A program made the translations under genes and the position numbers. A stretch of 64,000 bases of DNA from Metaclostridioides mangenotii. GTDB taxonomy: Bacteria > Bacillota > Clostridia > Peptostreptococcales > Peptostreptococcaceae. Numbering within the stretch: the stretch's first letter is position 1; each line of letters opens with the position of its first letter. The stretch is taken from the NCBI RefSeq assembly GCF_017873185.1, contig NZ_JAGGJX010000002.1, forward strand, positions 248,001 to 312,000, in the 5' to 3' direction. Positions 16,877 to 24,485 of this stretch are shown here, in pieces. The notes below the pieces were generated by a model that was not told the DNA's origin, searched no databases, and saw only the letters and a list, made by a program, of their open reading frames with translations.

Positions 16877-16882
16877 TATAAA

Positions 16883-16917
16883 AACACATTGACAGCTTTG
16901 TCAATGTGTTTTATTTC
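16883..16917. terminator. Bidirectional terminator
   Basis: Perfect 12-bp stem AACACATTGACA (16883-16894) / TGTCAATGTGTT (16899-16910), GCTT loop, T-rich on both strands. Confidence 0.8.
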
Positions 16918-17002
16918 TATAAATATATACTTCAATGTTAACTTTGGTTGATAGACATAAAAAATTAAGTTAAATAAAATATACATGAGAGGAAATATAA
17001 AG

Positions 17003-17403
17003 ATGCTTAATATTAATTAAAAAAGACTAAGAAAAAATAGGCAATACAACAAAAATATGTAGCTGAAAGTATTAATGTCTCAAGACAATCTGTTGCGAAA
17101 TGGGAAAACGGTGAATCTGTACCTGATATAAATAGTTGCATTGCACTAGCAGATTTATATGTTAACCATTCAGAGGAGGAATCAGGAATTGTGATACCGC
17201 CTAAAGGAAAACACTTTTTTGGAATTGTATCAGTTGAAGATCAAGGTCAAATAGCTATCCCCCAAAAAGCAAGAGAGGTATTTAATGTCAATGTTGGCGA
17301 CAAGTTAATAATCTTGGGTGATGAAGAAAGAGGTATTGGAATTGTTCATCAAATAGACATAATGAAATTTGTAGGAGAAATAGGAATAGCAACAAAGAAA
17401 TGA
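17003..17403 (+). pseudogene. XRE-AbrB fusion regulator with nonsense and frameshift
   Basis: GAGAGGAAAT precedes ATG 17003. The frame reads MLNIN-stop-KRLRKNRQ, where TAA replaces the expected Leu codon. It then shifts by one base near 17047 to QQKYVAESINVSRQSVAKWENGESVPDINSCIALADLYV, a classical XRE helix-turn-helix. This continues in frame into a SpoVT/AbrB swapped-hairpin domain (GIVSVEDQGQIAIPQKAREVFNVNVGDKLIIL). The intact protein would be about 133 residues. A GTG at 17191 with AGGAGG upstream could allow the AbrB half alone to be made; that site may be fortuitous since the bases encode Glu-Glu-Glu. Confidence 0.65.
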
Positions 17404-17702
17404 AATAATTATCAATTAAATAAATTATGAAATGGGGAATATTTAGTAGATATATTAAAACAAAAATAGATAGAATTGTATGATGCTAGCTTAATTATTA
17501 TTTTATTATAATTTATTTAATTGTCTAAAAAAGCTATAATCTTGTTGAGTTATAAGTCACTATATATCGAATAATATAAAAGTGTATATTATCTTGTAAT
17601 TAAAAAAAGGCATTTTAAATATTATGCACAATGTTTACTATCCTTTTATAAAGTATTCAAATAAATAGTCGAAAAAGATCAATTGCTTTCTCTAGTGATA
17701 AG

Positions 17703-17732
17703 TTGTAAATTAATATTACTATATGATAGAAT
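17703..17732 (+). promoter_or_regulatory. Possible promoter of the agr operon
   Basis: TTGTAA (17703-17708), 18-bp spacer, TAGAAT (17727-17732), about 55 bp before agrC. The remainder of the 17404-17787 gap is AT-rich without an ORF or clear structure. Confidence 0.3.
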
Positions 17733-17787
17733 TTAGTCAGACGAGCTTTTAGAAATAATTTTATCTAAAACTAGGGGAGGGGGAACT

Positions 17788-19002
17788 ATGTTAGAAACAA
17801 GTACTTATTGGTCTATATTAACGGTTTTAACTACATTTATGGAATGGGCTGTGTTAAATTTTATCTTTAATAATATTAGTACTGTTAGAAGAAGTAAAAA
17901 AATCGTATATTTATGTTTAATAGCGTTTGTTTCAATAGTGGTTTTTATGACACTTAATAATTATATGGTGAACTTAAAAATCTTTATGTGTATTATTTTA
18001 TCTTTTATACTATATAAATTTAATTATGACACAAGTATATTCCAAGGTATATTAATAAGTACAATGTTTTGGACTATACTGACAGTCAATGATTTAGTTG
18101 TTTGCAGTATCTTAGTTTTATTACATTCATTAGATAATATTAATTTATTATTAGCTGATAATTTATATAGATTGGAATTGGTAATTATAACTAAGTCAAT
18201 TTTATTATTAGTAATACCTATAATAAAAAGTATAAAATGTACCTTGAAAATTAATAAAAAAGAATATTTATTAGTATTTATTCCAATTTTAGCCAATGTA
18301 ATGAGTCTAGTAGCAATGGTATTCTTTTTATTTGATAAATCAATAATTGTCACAACTAATATAGGAATGGCGATATTGGTTGTATCTTTGTTTCTATTAT
18401 TTTCAAATATCTTATTTGTTTTAATAGTATCAAAGATTGTAAAAGCAAGTGAATTAAGATATGAAAATAAGTTGTTCAAGGATAAAATGTATAATCAATA
18501 TAGACACTATCTAAGCTTAGAAAAAGCACAGTTTGGTTTAGAAACATTATTTGATACACAAAACAATGTTTTAGATCTAATTCTAACGGAAAAAAAAATT
18601 ATATGCGATGAAAATGATATAGAGTTATGTGTAAATATAGATTTCTCTCAATGCTATTTCCTAGAGGTAATAGATATATGTAATTTATTTTCTAATATGT
18701 TAGATCGTGCAATTGATACTGAACAAAAAAGTAAAAAAAATCTAAAAAAAATTACGATATCTGGAAAAATTATTAATAACTTTTTTGTAATAAAATGTAC
18801 AAATTCAGCGGGATACTTAAAAATAGTTAAAGATATTGATATAGATGAACAGGAGACTTTTTCTCATGAGATAGGTGTTAATAGTATAAATAGGACAATA
18901 GAAAAATACAATGGTGTTGTTCAAATATCAGATGATAATTTAATTATGACTATTCTAATTCCATTGACTCAAAGAATATCACAGCCAAACAAAAGTACAT
19001 AA
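17788..19002 (+). CDS. agrC: AgrC-like GHKL histidine kinase lacking the H-box
   Basis: A 404-residue sensor. Residues 1-215 contain six or seven hydrophobic helices, as in AgrC receptors of autoinducing peptides. A short charged linker reads KMYNQYRHYLSLEKAQ. In AgrC-type kinases the next 40 or so residues carry the H-box (H-D-x-K-N-H). Here they are missing in frame, and the sequence jumps to FDTQNNVLDLILTEKKIICDEN, the region before the ATP domain. The N-box is altered (FSNMLDRAID, usual NMLDNAIE) and the glycine loop reads HEIGVNSINRTIEKYNG. It may therefore bind peptide and ATP but not autophosphorylate. AGGGGAGG lies before the start; agrB follows. Confidence 0.8.
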   Translation: MLETSTYWSILTVLTTFMEWAVLNFIFNNISTVRRSKKIVYLCLIAFVSIVVFMTLNNYMVNLKIFMCIILSFILYKFNYDTSIFQGILISTMFWTILTVNDLVVCSILVLLHSLDNINLLLADNLYRLELVIITKSILLLVIPIIKSIKCTLKINKKEYLLVFIPILANVMSLVAMVFFLFDKSIIVTTNIGMAILVVSLFLLFSNILFVLIVSKIVKASELRYENKLFKDKMYNQYRHYLSLEKAQFGLETLFDTQNNVLDLILTEKKIICDENDIELCVNIDFSQCYFLEVIDICNLFSNMLDRAIDTEQKSKKNLKKITISGKIINNFFVIKCTNSAGYLKIVKDIDIDEQETFSHEIGVNSINRTIEKYNGVVQISDDNLIMTILIPLTQRISQPNKST

Positions 19003-19039
19003 ATAACGTAGAAGTAACGAAAGATCTGGAGGAAGTATT

Positions 19040-19627
19040 ATGGTTAAGTCTAGCGCTAATAAAATAACAACATATTTAATAAAAAAAGAAACAATTGACT
19101 CTGAGGACTATGAACTTTATCAGTATGCTTTTGAGACTATAGTTGCATTTTTAATTCAGATGTCAGTGATTTTAGCTATAGGGTATATGTTCGGTAGATT
19201 TATAGAAACAGTAATATTTTTAGCATTTTATTGTCCTATACGACAATTTTCCGGTGGATTTCATGCTGAAAATTATCGTAGATGTTTATTAGCTTTTATG
19301 ATATTATATATAACTAATATATATATGGTTGATATGCTAGTATCTTTTAATGCTAATATTATTATGATTGTAATAACATTAATAAGTTATATAGGAATAA
19401 GCTTTTTAGCTCCACAGGAACATCGACACAATCCATTAAGTGAAAAAGAAAAAAAGAAATATAAAAAAATAGTTATGTACATATGTAGTTTTCTTTTATT
19501 GTTAATAATTTTGGGCATTAATTATACAATCACATATGAGTATTCAATGTATGCATCATCTGTTATTGTTTGTATTTTTATAATGTTAGTATTAGGTATA
19601 ATAAAGAGAGGAGTGACAAAGTTATGA
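19040..19627 (+). CDS. agrB: AgrB, autoinducing-peptide processing membrane protease
   Basis: A 195-residue integral membrane cysteine protease that cuts and cyclises the AgrD propeptide. The catalytic pair is in GGFHAENYRRC (His75, Cys82). Flanking segments form about six hydrophobic helices, and the PQEHRHNPLSEKEKKK loop is typical of clostridial AgrB. Length matches the family. GGAGGAAG precedes the ATG. The stop codon overlaps the agrD start as ATGA (19624-19627), so the two are translationally coupled. Unlike agrC upstream it shows no lesion. Confidence 0.92.
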   Translation: MVKSSANKITTYLIKKETIDSEDYELYQYAFETIVAFLIQMSVILAIGYMFGRFIETVIFLAFYCPIRQFSGGFHAENYRRCLLAFMILYITNIYMVDMLVSFNANIIMIVITLISYIGISFLAPQEHRHNPLSEKEKKKYKKIVMYICSFLLLLIILGINYTITYEYSMYASSVIVCIFIMLVLGIIKRGVTKL

Positions 19628-19776
19628 AAAAAAATTTAAGTTCTGTAGTTTTAGAAAAGGTAGGTGCTATAGCAATAAATACACTGAAATTATCAGCCAA
19701 TTCAACATCATCGACAATTTCTCACCAACCTAAAATGCCTAAGAGCATAAATCAATTTAAGAAGAAAAGTGAATAG
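19624..19776 (+). CDS. agrD: AgrD, autoinducing-peptide precursor with Ser in the ring position
   Basis: A 50-residue precursor: amphipathic N-terminus (KKNLSSVVLEKVGAIAINTL), core ANSTSSTISH and acidic-poor tail QPKMPKSINQFKKK. Related clostridial AgrD peptides read ANSTSC at the core and are closed as a thiolactone by the Cys. Here that Cys position is Ser, so the product would be a five-membered-residue ester lactone (Ser-Thr-Ile-Ser-His) with a short tail, or no product at all. AGGAGTG (19609-19615) and the ATGA overlap with agrB define the start. A strong terminator follows, so agrA is not part of this operon. Confidence 0.8.
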   Translation: MKKNLSSVVLEKVGAIAINTLKLSANSTSSTISHQPKMPKSINQFKKKSE

Positions 19777-19787
19777 TAAAAAGAAAT

Positions 19788-19839
19788 GGACCCTATATAG
19801 TGCAAAAAAGTGTGCAATCTATAATAGGGCCTTTTTTTG
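19788..19839 (+). terminator. Terminator of agr operon
   Basis: GGACCCTATATAG-TGCA / TGCA-ATCTATAATAGGGCC long stem followed by seven T. Confidence 0.8.
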
Positions 19840-19953
19840 TACCTTATTATTAAGGAATTATTGAAAGATAAGTTAAAATATATTTTAGATAATTAATTAA
19901 ATATATCCTTAACAAATTTAAGCAAAACTTTAATCCATAAGAATTGAATTTAA

Positions 19954-20082
19954 CCTATCCAAATCCAAAATTACGTCATTACTAAGAGTCAAAATCTTGA
20001 AAAAGACAGCATTGGCAGTAGAGATATAAATTCTGATGAATTTATAGGACATAGAAAGGAAATAATAAATTGGGTTAAGTAG
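19954..20082 (+). pseudogene. Short unrecognised gene tail
   Basis: A stop-free frame of about 42 codons ends SIGSRDINSDEFIGHRKEII then NWVK. It has no start or ribosome site and stops lie just upstream. It resembles the C-terminal end of a lost protein. Bases 20083-20192 are AT-rich leader of the cupin gene. Confidence 0.25.
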
Positions 20083-20192
20083 ATTGATTAGTTAAAAATT
20101 ATTGGATAGTGATAGTAAAATTATCAGATTAATTAAAATTATTTATTTATATAAAATTATTATAAATACAATTTAGATAAGGAGAAAATAAA

Positions 20193-20531
20193 ATGGAAGA
20201 ATTAATAAGAAACATAGAAAAATCAAAAGCAGTTGATTTCGATAGTTTAGTAAGTTGTAAAGAAGGTCAAATAGAAACAGTAACTATGGCTCAGAAGAAA
20301 GGTGTAGGAGTAACAGCTCTAGCATTTGGAAAAGGTGAAGGTGTTGGACCTCATGCAGCTAAGGGAGACGCTTTAATATATATACACCAAGGTGTTGCGA
20401 CTGTAAAAATAGGGGAAGAAACAATGGAAGCTACAAAAGGTCAATTAGTAGTAATGCCAGCTAATATACAACATCAAGTAACTGCAAAAGAAGATATGAA
20501 AATGCTTTTAGTAGTAGTAAAAGAGGATTAG
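20193..20531 (+). CDS. Small cupin-domain protein
   Basis: A 112-residue single cupin barrel. Motif 1 is [18 protein letters not shown] (with metal-ligand-type His) and motif 2 is [18 protein letters not shown]. Family members bind a metal or small ligand and range from isomerases to sensors. AAGGAGA precedes the ATG. The next cupin begins 3 bp after its stop, so they form an operon and may heterodimerise. No catalytic role can be assigned. Confidence 0.85.
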   Translation: MEELIRNIEKSKAVDFDSLVSCKEGQIETVTMAQKKGVGVTALAFGKGEGVGPHAAKGDALIYIHQGVATVKIGEETMEATKGQLVVMPANIQHQVTAKEDMKMLLVVVKED

Positions 20532-20534
20532 ATT

Positions 20535-20870
20535 ATGAGATATTTAAGAAATATAAAACCATTTGAGGCTATTGCTATGACTGATATGATAAGTCATACA
20601 GGAAATACTATAGCGAGTAAGGCATTAATAGATAATGATAATACAGAGATAAGATTTTTTTCTTATGCTTGTGGGGAAAGTATAGATAAAGAGTATTATG
20701 AAATGGAAACATTATTTGTAATGATAGAAGGCATTGCTAAAATTTTGTACAATGAAAGCGATGAAGTTGTGTTAAATCGAGGTGATGTTGTTGCGATGGA
20801 AGCTGATATAAATTATGGTGTAGAAGCTTTAACCGATGTTAAATTATTTAATATATTGGTAAAGGCATAA
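20535..20870 (+). CDS. Small cupin-domain protein, second of pair
   Basis: A 111-residue cupin: FSYACGESIDKEYYEMETLFVMIEG covers motif 1 and LNRGDVVAMEADINYGVEAL motif 2. The metal His residues of motif 1 are replaced (Glu/Tyr), so it may be a ligand binder rather than a metal enzyme. The ribosome site AGAGGA lies within the end of the preceding cupin gene, implying coupled translation. A terminator follows at 20908. Confidence 0.8.
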   Translation: MRYLRNIKPFEAIAMTDMISHTGNTIASKALIDNDNTEIRFFSYACGESIDKEYYEMETLFVMIEGIAKILYNESDEVVLNRGDVVAMEADINYGVEALTDVKLFNILVKA

Positions 20871-20907
20871 TCGATATAAAAATTAAATTAAATGTTTATT
20901 TTCTAAT

Positions 20908-20945
20908 AAAGCAACTAGGTTATTTAAAATGATTTAGTTGCTTTT
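20908..20945 (+). terminator. Terminator of cupin operon
   Basis: AAAGCAACTA (20908-20917) / TAGTTGCTTTT (20935-20945). Bases 20946-21190 hold no ORF; they are AT-rich with no structure I recognise. Confidence 0.75.
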
Positions 20946-21191
20946 TGGCCTTATATCCTTTCTGAGATATTATTTTTGAAAGAAAGGTTATTAGTATTAG
21001 TATATTATGTATTGAAAAGGAGTGTATTAAGATATTAAACGATATGATTTAATTTTTTAACTTTATTTATATTAAGCCTGTATATCTTTGAAAATCGAAA
21101 TTAGAAGCATCCATATTATGTAAACCTATAGATATAAATTACATATTAATTTATATATTAATTAAATTTTATATTTGCTATCTATGGAGAT

Positions 21192-21229
21192 TATTTACTT
21201 ATATGTTATACTATTTATGAAAGTAAATA
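21192..21229 (+). promoter_or_regulatory. Extended -10 promoter inside an inverted repeat, before iminopeptidase gene
   Basis: TATTTACTT (21192-21200) and AAGTAAATA (21221-21229) are perfect inverted arms. Between them TGTTATACT gives an extended -10 (TATACT 21207-21212). Repressor binding to the dyad would mask the -10. Two small hairpins in the leader follow: GACTG/CAGTC (21256-21278), and ATTAGGGAAC/GTTCCTAAT (21281-21307) close to the ribosome site. Confidence 0.4.
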
Positions 21230-21327
21230 TAGAAATTTAAATACATATTAAATATGACTGATAAATTTTAAAACAGTCTTATTAGGGAACTAATTATCGT
21301 TCCTAATAATAAATTGGAGGAGTAAAT

Positions 21328-22209
21328 ATGAAAATCACTGAAGGATATATGCCTTTTAAAGGTTTCAAAACTTATTACCGTGTAGTAGGTGAAGCTACTG
21401 AAGGGAAGAAGCCACTAGTACTACTTCACGGAGGTCCAGGTTCTACACATAACTATTTTGAGGTATTGGACAAGATTGCTGAAAGTGGTAGACAAGTAAT
21501 AATGTACGACCAAATTGGTTGTGGTAATTCATTTGTGGAAGGTCATCCTGAGTTATTTAATGCTGAAACTTGGATAGAAGAACTTATTGAATTAAGAAAA
21601 CATCTAGGACTTGAAGAGATTCACCTATTAGGTCAATCTTGGGGAGGAATGCAGGCTATTTGGTATGCTCTTGAGCATAAACCAAAGGGAATTAAGTCTT
21701 ATATCCTTTCATCTACTCTTTCTTCTGCAAAGCTTTGGGAAAAAGAGCAAAAGAGAAGAATATCATATATGGATGAAGTTTATAGAAAACCTTTGCTTGA
21801 GGCAGAGAAAACAGGAGATTATTCTAGTAAAGAATATGCTGAAGCATTGGACAAGTTTATGCTAATGTACTGTGCAGGCGAGGTAACTGAAGATTCTCCA
21901 GAGTGCTTAAGAAGACCTAAAAAAGCTGGTTCTGAAGCTTATGTTGTAGGATGGGGACAAAATGAATTTTCTCCAACTGGTACTCTTGCTGGATATGAGT
22001 TTACAGACAGATTACATGAAATAAAGGAACCTTGTTTGATAACTAGTGGAGCGATAGATTTAAGCTCACCATATATTGCAAAAACTATGTATGATAGAAT
22101 TCCTAACAGCAAATGGGAGTTATTTGAGTACTCAAGACATATGCCGTTTGTTGAAGAATTTGATAAGTATGTAGAAGTTCTAAATAAATGGTTAGAGGAA
22201 AATGATTAA
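21328..22209 (+). CDS. pip: Proline iminopeptidase-like alpha/beta hydrolase
   Basis: A 293-residue cytosolic hydrolase of the S33 family; length equals that of lactobacillal PepI. The oxyanion motif is LVLLHGGPGSTHNYF near residue 32, the nucleophile elbow GQSWGGM near 105, and the final His lies in YSRHMPFVEE near 271. The catalytic Asp is probably in SGAIDLSSP. It would release N-terminal proline from peptides. GGAGGAG precedes the ATG. It is a single-gene transcript between an inverted-repeat promoter and a good terminator. Related family members hydrolyse other amides or esters, so the substrate is likely but not certain. Confidence 0.82.
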   Translation: MKITEGYMPFKGFKTYYRVVGEATEGKKPLVLLHGGPGSTHNYFEVLDKIAESGRQVIMYDQIGCGNSFVEGHPELFNAETWIEELIELRKHLGLEEIHLLGQSWGGMQAIWYALEHKPKGIKSYILSSTLSSAKLWEKEQKRRISYMDEVYRKPLLEAEKTGDYSSKEYAEALDKFMLMYCAGEVTEDSPECLRRPKKAGSEAYVVGWGQNEFSPTGTLAGYEFTDRLHEIKEPCLITSGAIDLSSPYIAKTMYDRIPNSKWELFEYSRHMPFVEEFDKYVEVLNKWLEEND

Positions 22210-22250
22210 TATTAAATAAAATGATTAAAGTTATATAAATTTAGATAAAG

Positions 22251-22287
22251 AAAGAGATTAAGCGATATATGCTTAATCTCTTTTTTT
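22251..22287 (+). terminator. Terminator after iminopeptidase gene
   Basis: AAAGAGATTAAGC (22251-22263) / GCTTAATCTCTTT (22271-22283) followed by T-run. Confidence 0.85.
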
Positions 22288-22404
22288 ATAATGAGACCAT
22301 GTTAATTTAATATAAAATACCAGTTTGTAGCATTTTATTATTTTAAAATTAAAAAAGTCAATCAAAATGGCAAAACTATGAATAGTTTTTAGTCTAAACC
22401 TAGA

Positions 22405-22590
22405 CTAATTATTTCCGTCATTATTTGAATTAAAATTGTCATACCATTTTTTAACCATTTCTTCAGTTATATATAGACTATTTAAATCAAACGCTGAAAA
22501 ACCATTGCTATCCTTTAAAGCTTGCTTAAATAATCTCTTTGCTTCTTCATTTTCAAAGATCTTGTGTATTTTTGCTTTGCTCATCTGCAC
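22405..22590 (-). CDS. Small charged helical protein, function unknown
   Basis: A 61-residue minus-strand ORF (starts MQMSKAKIHKIFENEEAKRL) with a GGAGA ribosome site seven bases before the ATG. The sequence predicts helices with alternating charge and ends in an Asn-rich tail (FNSNNDGNN). No membrane segment or known motif. It sits alone, convergent to the iminopeptidase gene and divergent from the leader-controlled HTH gene. Not recognised; the clear start and natural composition favour a real gene. Confidence 0.45.
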   Translation of the reverse strand: MQMSKAKIHKIFENEEAKRLFKQALKDSNGFSAFDLNSLYITEEMVKKWYDNFNSNNDGNN

Positions 22591-22820
22591 GTCTCCATAA
22601 AAAATGTATTTTAATTAATTATAACAGAGAAATAATTTGTTTTCCAGATTACAACCTTATCTCAATTATAAACTAATATTAGCTTATAGCTTGTTTTATA
22701 TTCATAAATCTCTAATATTTGCTAAAGCACATAAATCGTTTAAGTTCAAATAAATTTTAGGTTAAATTAATTTAAATCTATATAAATTTTAAGGTCTATA
22801 TCGGTGTAAATACTAAAATA

Positions 22821-22860
22821 TTGACATATCTATCTCATGTGTTATACTCGTCTGTATAAT
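22821..22860 (+). promoter_or_regulatory. Strong sigma-A promoter of second HTH gene
   Basis: Consensus -35 TTGACA (22821-22826), 16-bp spacer, TATACT (22843-22848); an alternative -10 TATAAT follows at 22855-22860. The transcript would begin near 22855-22868, just before the leader peptide. Confidence 0.65.
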
Positions 22861-22883
22861 TGTAAGCGAGCGAGGTGATAGGT

Positions 22884-22943
22884 ATGTTTAAAAAGATTAA
22901 AAATCAAAATAACTTAAAAAGTGTACATTCCCATGCAGAATAG
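22884..22943 (+). CDS. Leader peptide of the second HTH-gene attenuator
   Basis: A 19-residue basic peptide (MFKKIKNQNNLKSVHSHAE) with GAGGTG (22872-22877) seven bases upstream. The last codons and stop lie inside the left arm of the following hairpin, so translating ribosomes would open it. The downstream gene is a paralogue of the one at 7405, which has a similar but unrelated leader peptide. Confidence 0.6.
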   Translation: MFKKIKNQNNLKSVHSHAE

Positions 22944-22998
22944 TAGAGGTGCAACAATCTGTATGGGTTTGTAAGTTGCATCATCTGCTGATTCTGCA
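22934..22998 (+). promoter_or_regulatory. Long leader hairpin before second HTH gene
   Basis: TGCAGAAT (22934-22941) pairs with ATTCTGCA (22991-22998). Inside it AGTAGAGGTGCAAC (22942-22955) pairs, with a bulge, with GTTGCATCATCTGCT (22975-22989). This gives a stem of about 20 pairs with a loop of about 19 nt. CCCAT (22930-22934) can alternatively pair with ATGGG in the loop (22963-22967). The hairpin overlaps the leader stop codon and precedes the gene's ribosome site by 24 nt. It has no T-run, so control is probably translational or by RNA stability. Confidence 0.55.
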
Positions 22999-23036
22999 CT
23001 TTATTTAACTATTTAATAAGTAAAGGGGTAGAAATT

Positions 23037-23294
23037 ATGAAGTATACTAACGCGGCAGACGTGCTTCCAGAAGAGCTATTAAACGAGATTTTGAATTATG
23101 TAAATGGTGAGCTACTGTACATTCCCGTAGCTGGTAAAAAGCAAAAATGGGGAGAAAATAGTGGTTCAAGAGATTATTATAACAAACGCAATAGTGAGAT
23201 AATCTATCTATACGAAAGTGGCGTTTCGATAACGGAAATTGCCAAAAAGTATTGTTTATCATATGATTCAGTAAGAAAAATAGTAAAAAGATGA
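23037..23294 (+). CDS. Small HTH protein, CD3324/Mor-like family (paralogue)
   Basis: An 85-residue protein sharing the plan of the 7405 product: ADVLPEELLNEILNYVNGEL then LYIPVAGKKQKWGENSGSRD, followed by a helix-turn-helix (SGVSITEIAKKYCLSYDSVRKIVK). Identity between the two looks about 45% by eye. AAAGGGG lies 9 nt before the ATG. It is monocistronic with its own consensus promoter, leader peptide, hairpin and terminator. G+C is slightly higher than around it, hinting at a separate origin. Probable DNA-binding regulator with unknown targets. Confidence 0.65.
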   Translation: MKYTNAADVLPEELLNEILNYVNGELLYIPVAGKKQKWGENSGSRDYYNKRNSEIIYLYESGVSITEIAKKYCLSYDSVRKIVKR

Positions 23295-23299
23295 GAGAG

Positions 23300-23331
23300 G
23301 TACTTTACCATTTTGGTAGAGTATTTTTTTA
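23300..23331 (+). terminator. Terminator after second HTH gene
   Basis: TACTTTACCA (23301-23310) / TTGGTAGAGTA (23313-23323) then seven T. Confidence 0.7.
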
Positions 23332-23535
23332 TAGGAAAAAACAATTATAACTATTTTCAAGGCTATTACAATAGTATTCTAATATATATAATAAGAAATG
23401 TACTTCAGCAGTAATTACTACTTTCAAGGGTGGCTACAAATAATATATGAGTTTAAATGGAATATTAGGTAACGATCCATACATCAAAATATATTTTGTG
23501 GATCTTATTTCACTAATATAAGGAGGTAAAAAATT

Positions 23536-24375
23536 ATGATACATTCTTTCTTACTGGTTGGTCAATCGAATATGGCCGGCCGTGGATTTTTAAAAGATGT
23601 ACCGGTGATTTACAATGAACGTATAAAAGTAATACGCAATGGGAGATGGCAAATCATGACGGAGCCAATAAACTACGATCGTGCATATTCGGGCATCGGG
23701 CCTTCTGCTTCTTTTGCAGCAGCGTGGTGTAGAAAAAATGAAAATGAGGATATCGGGTTAATACCTTGTGCTGAAGGTGCTTCAAGCCTAGATGACTGGG
23801 CAGTGGATGGACCGATATTTGAACATGCTATATTTCAAGCAAAACTAGCTCAAAAAAGCAGTAAGTTGGAAGCAATACTCTGGCATCAGGGCGAAAATGA
23901 ATGTTCTTCAGGAAATTACAAACTTTATCATGAGAAGTTTGTAAAAATTGTCGAGGCATTTCGCCGCGAACTTAATGCGCCCGATATACCTATTATTATA
24001 GGTGGAATGGGAGATTATTTAAGAAGTGGTTGGCTCGGTGAGTATTTTACTGAACATATTGAAGTCGATCAGGAACTTAAAAAATTAGCTAACACGCAGG
24101 AGAATTGTTATTTTGTAGCAGCATCTGGTTTAACACCTAATCCAGATGGTATACATTTAAATGCAGTTTCACAAAGAATATTTGGCGTTCGATATTTTGA
24201 TGCCTATGATAAACTTCATCATGTCTTAGAACCTTTGGAAGGTGAAGAAGATGCAATTAATATCGAGAGTGAAAGGGCTTTAACAAAAATTGAAAAGAGT
24301 ACGTTACTAGAAAATAAATTTGTTAGAGGGGATATGTCACTAGAAGATTATAAATCGCAAATGAATATTAAATAA
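23536..24375 (+). CDS. Sialate O-acetylesterase/acetylxylan esterase-like SGNH hydrolase
   Basis: A 279-residue esterase of the SASA/CE6 type. The nucleophile block is LLVGQSNMAGRG (Ser in GQSNM, residues 8-12), the oxyanion-type block LIPCAEGASSLDDW is near 74, and LWHQGENE is near 115. The catalytic His is in NPDGIHLNAVSQR near 220. It removes acetyl groups from sugars such as sialic acid or xylan. There is no signal peptide, so it acts on imported sugars. AAGGAGG precedes the ATG. No sugar-use genes are adjacent. A second, short C-terminal helical tail (ALTKIEKSTLLENKFVRGDM) is extra to the domain. Confidence 0.85.
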   Translation: MIHSFLLVGQSNMAGRGFLKDVPVIYNERIKVIRNGRWQIMTEPINYDRAYSGIGPSASFAAAWCRKNENEDIGLIPCAEGASSLDDWAVDGPIFEHAIFQAKLAQKSSKLEAILWHQGENECSSGNYKLYHEKFVKIVEAFRRELNAPDIPIIIGGMGDYLRSGWLGEYFTEHIEVDQELKKLANTQENCYFVAASGLTPNPDGIHLNAVSQRIFGVRYFDAYDKLHHVLEPLEGEEDAINIESERALTKIEKSTLLENKFVRGDMSLEDYKSQMNIK

Positions 24376-24441
24376 TGATTAATGAATGTTAATTAATGAC
24401 TTAAGAATACCTATAAAATCAGGTTCTGAATTATTCTAAAT

Positions 24442-24483
24442 AAAAAGCCAATTTCTTCAAATAATGTAGAAACTGGCTTTTAT
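24442..24483. terminator. Bidirectional terminator between convergent genes
   Basis: AAAAGCCAATTTCT (24443-24456) / AGAAACTGGCTTTT (24468-24481) with A-run and T-run on its two sides. Confidence 0.75.
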
Positions 24484-24485
24484 CT

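Noticed and set aside
16641-16904. 87-codon minus-strand ORF over the tagD end
   Set aside because: Its ATG is inside the terminator and half of it is antisense to tagD; only the middle part looks like real coding sequence and is listed as a fragment.
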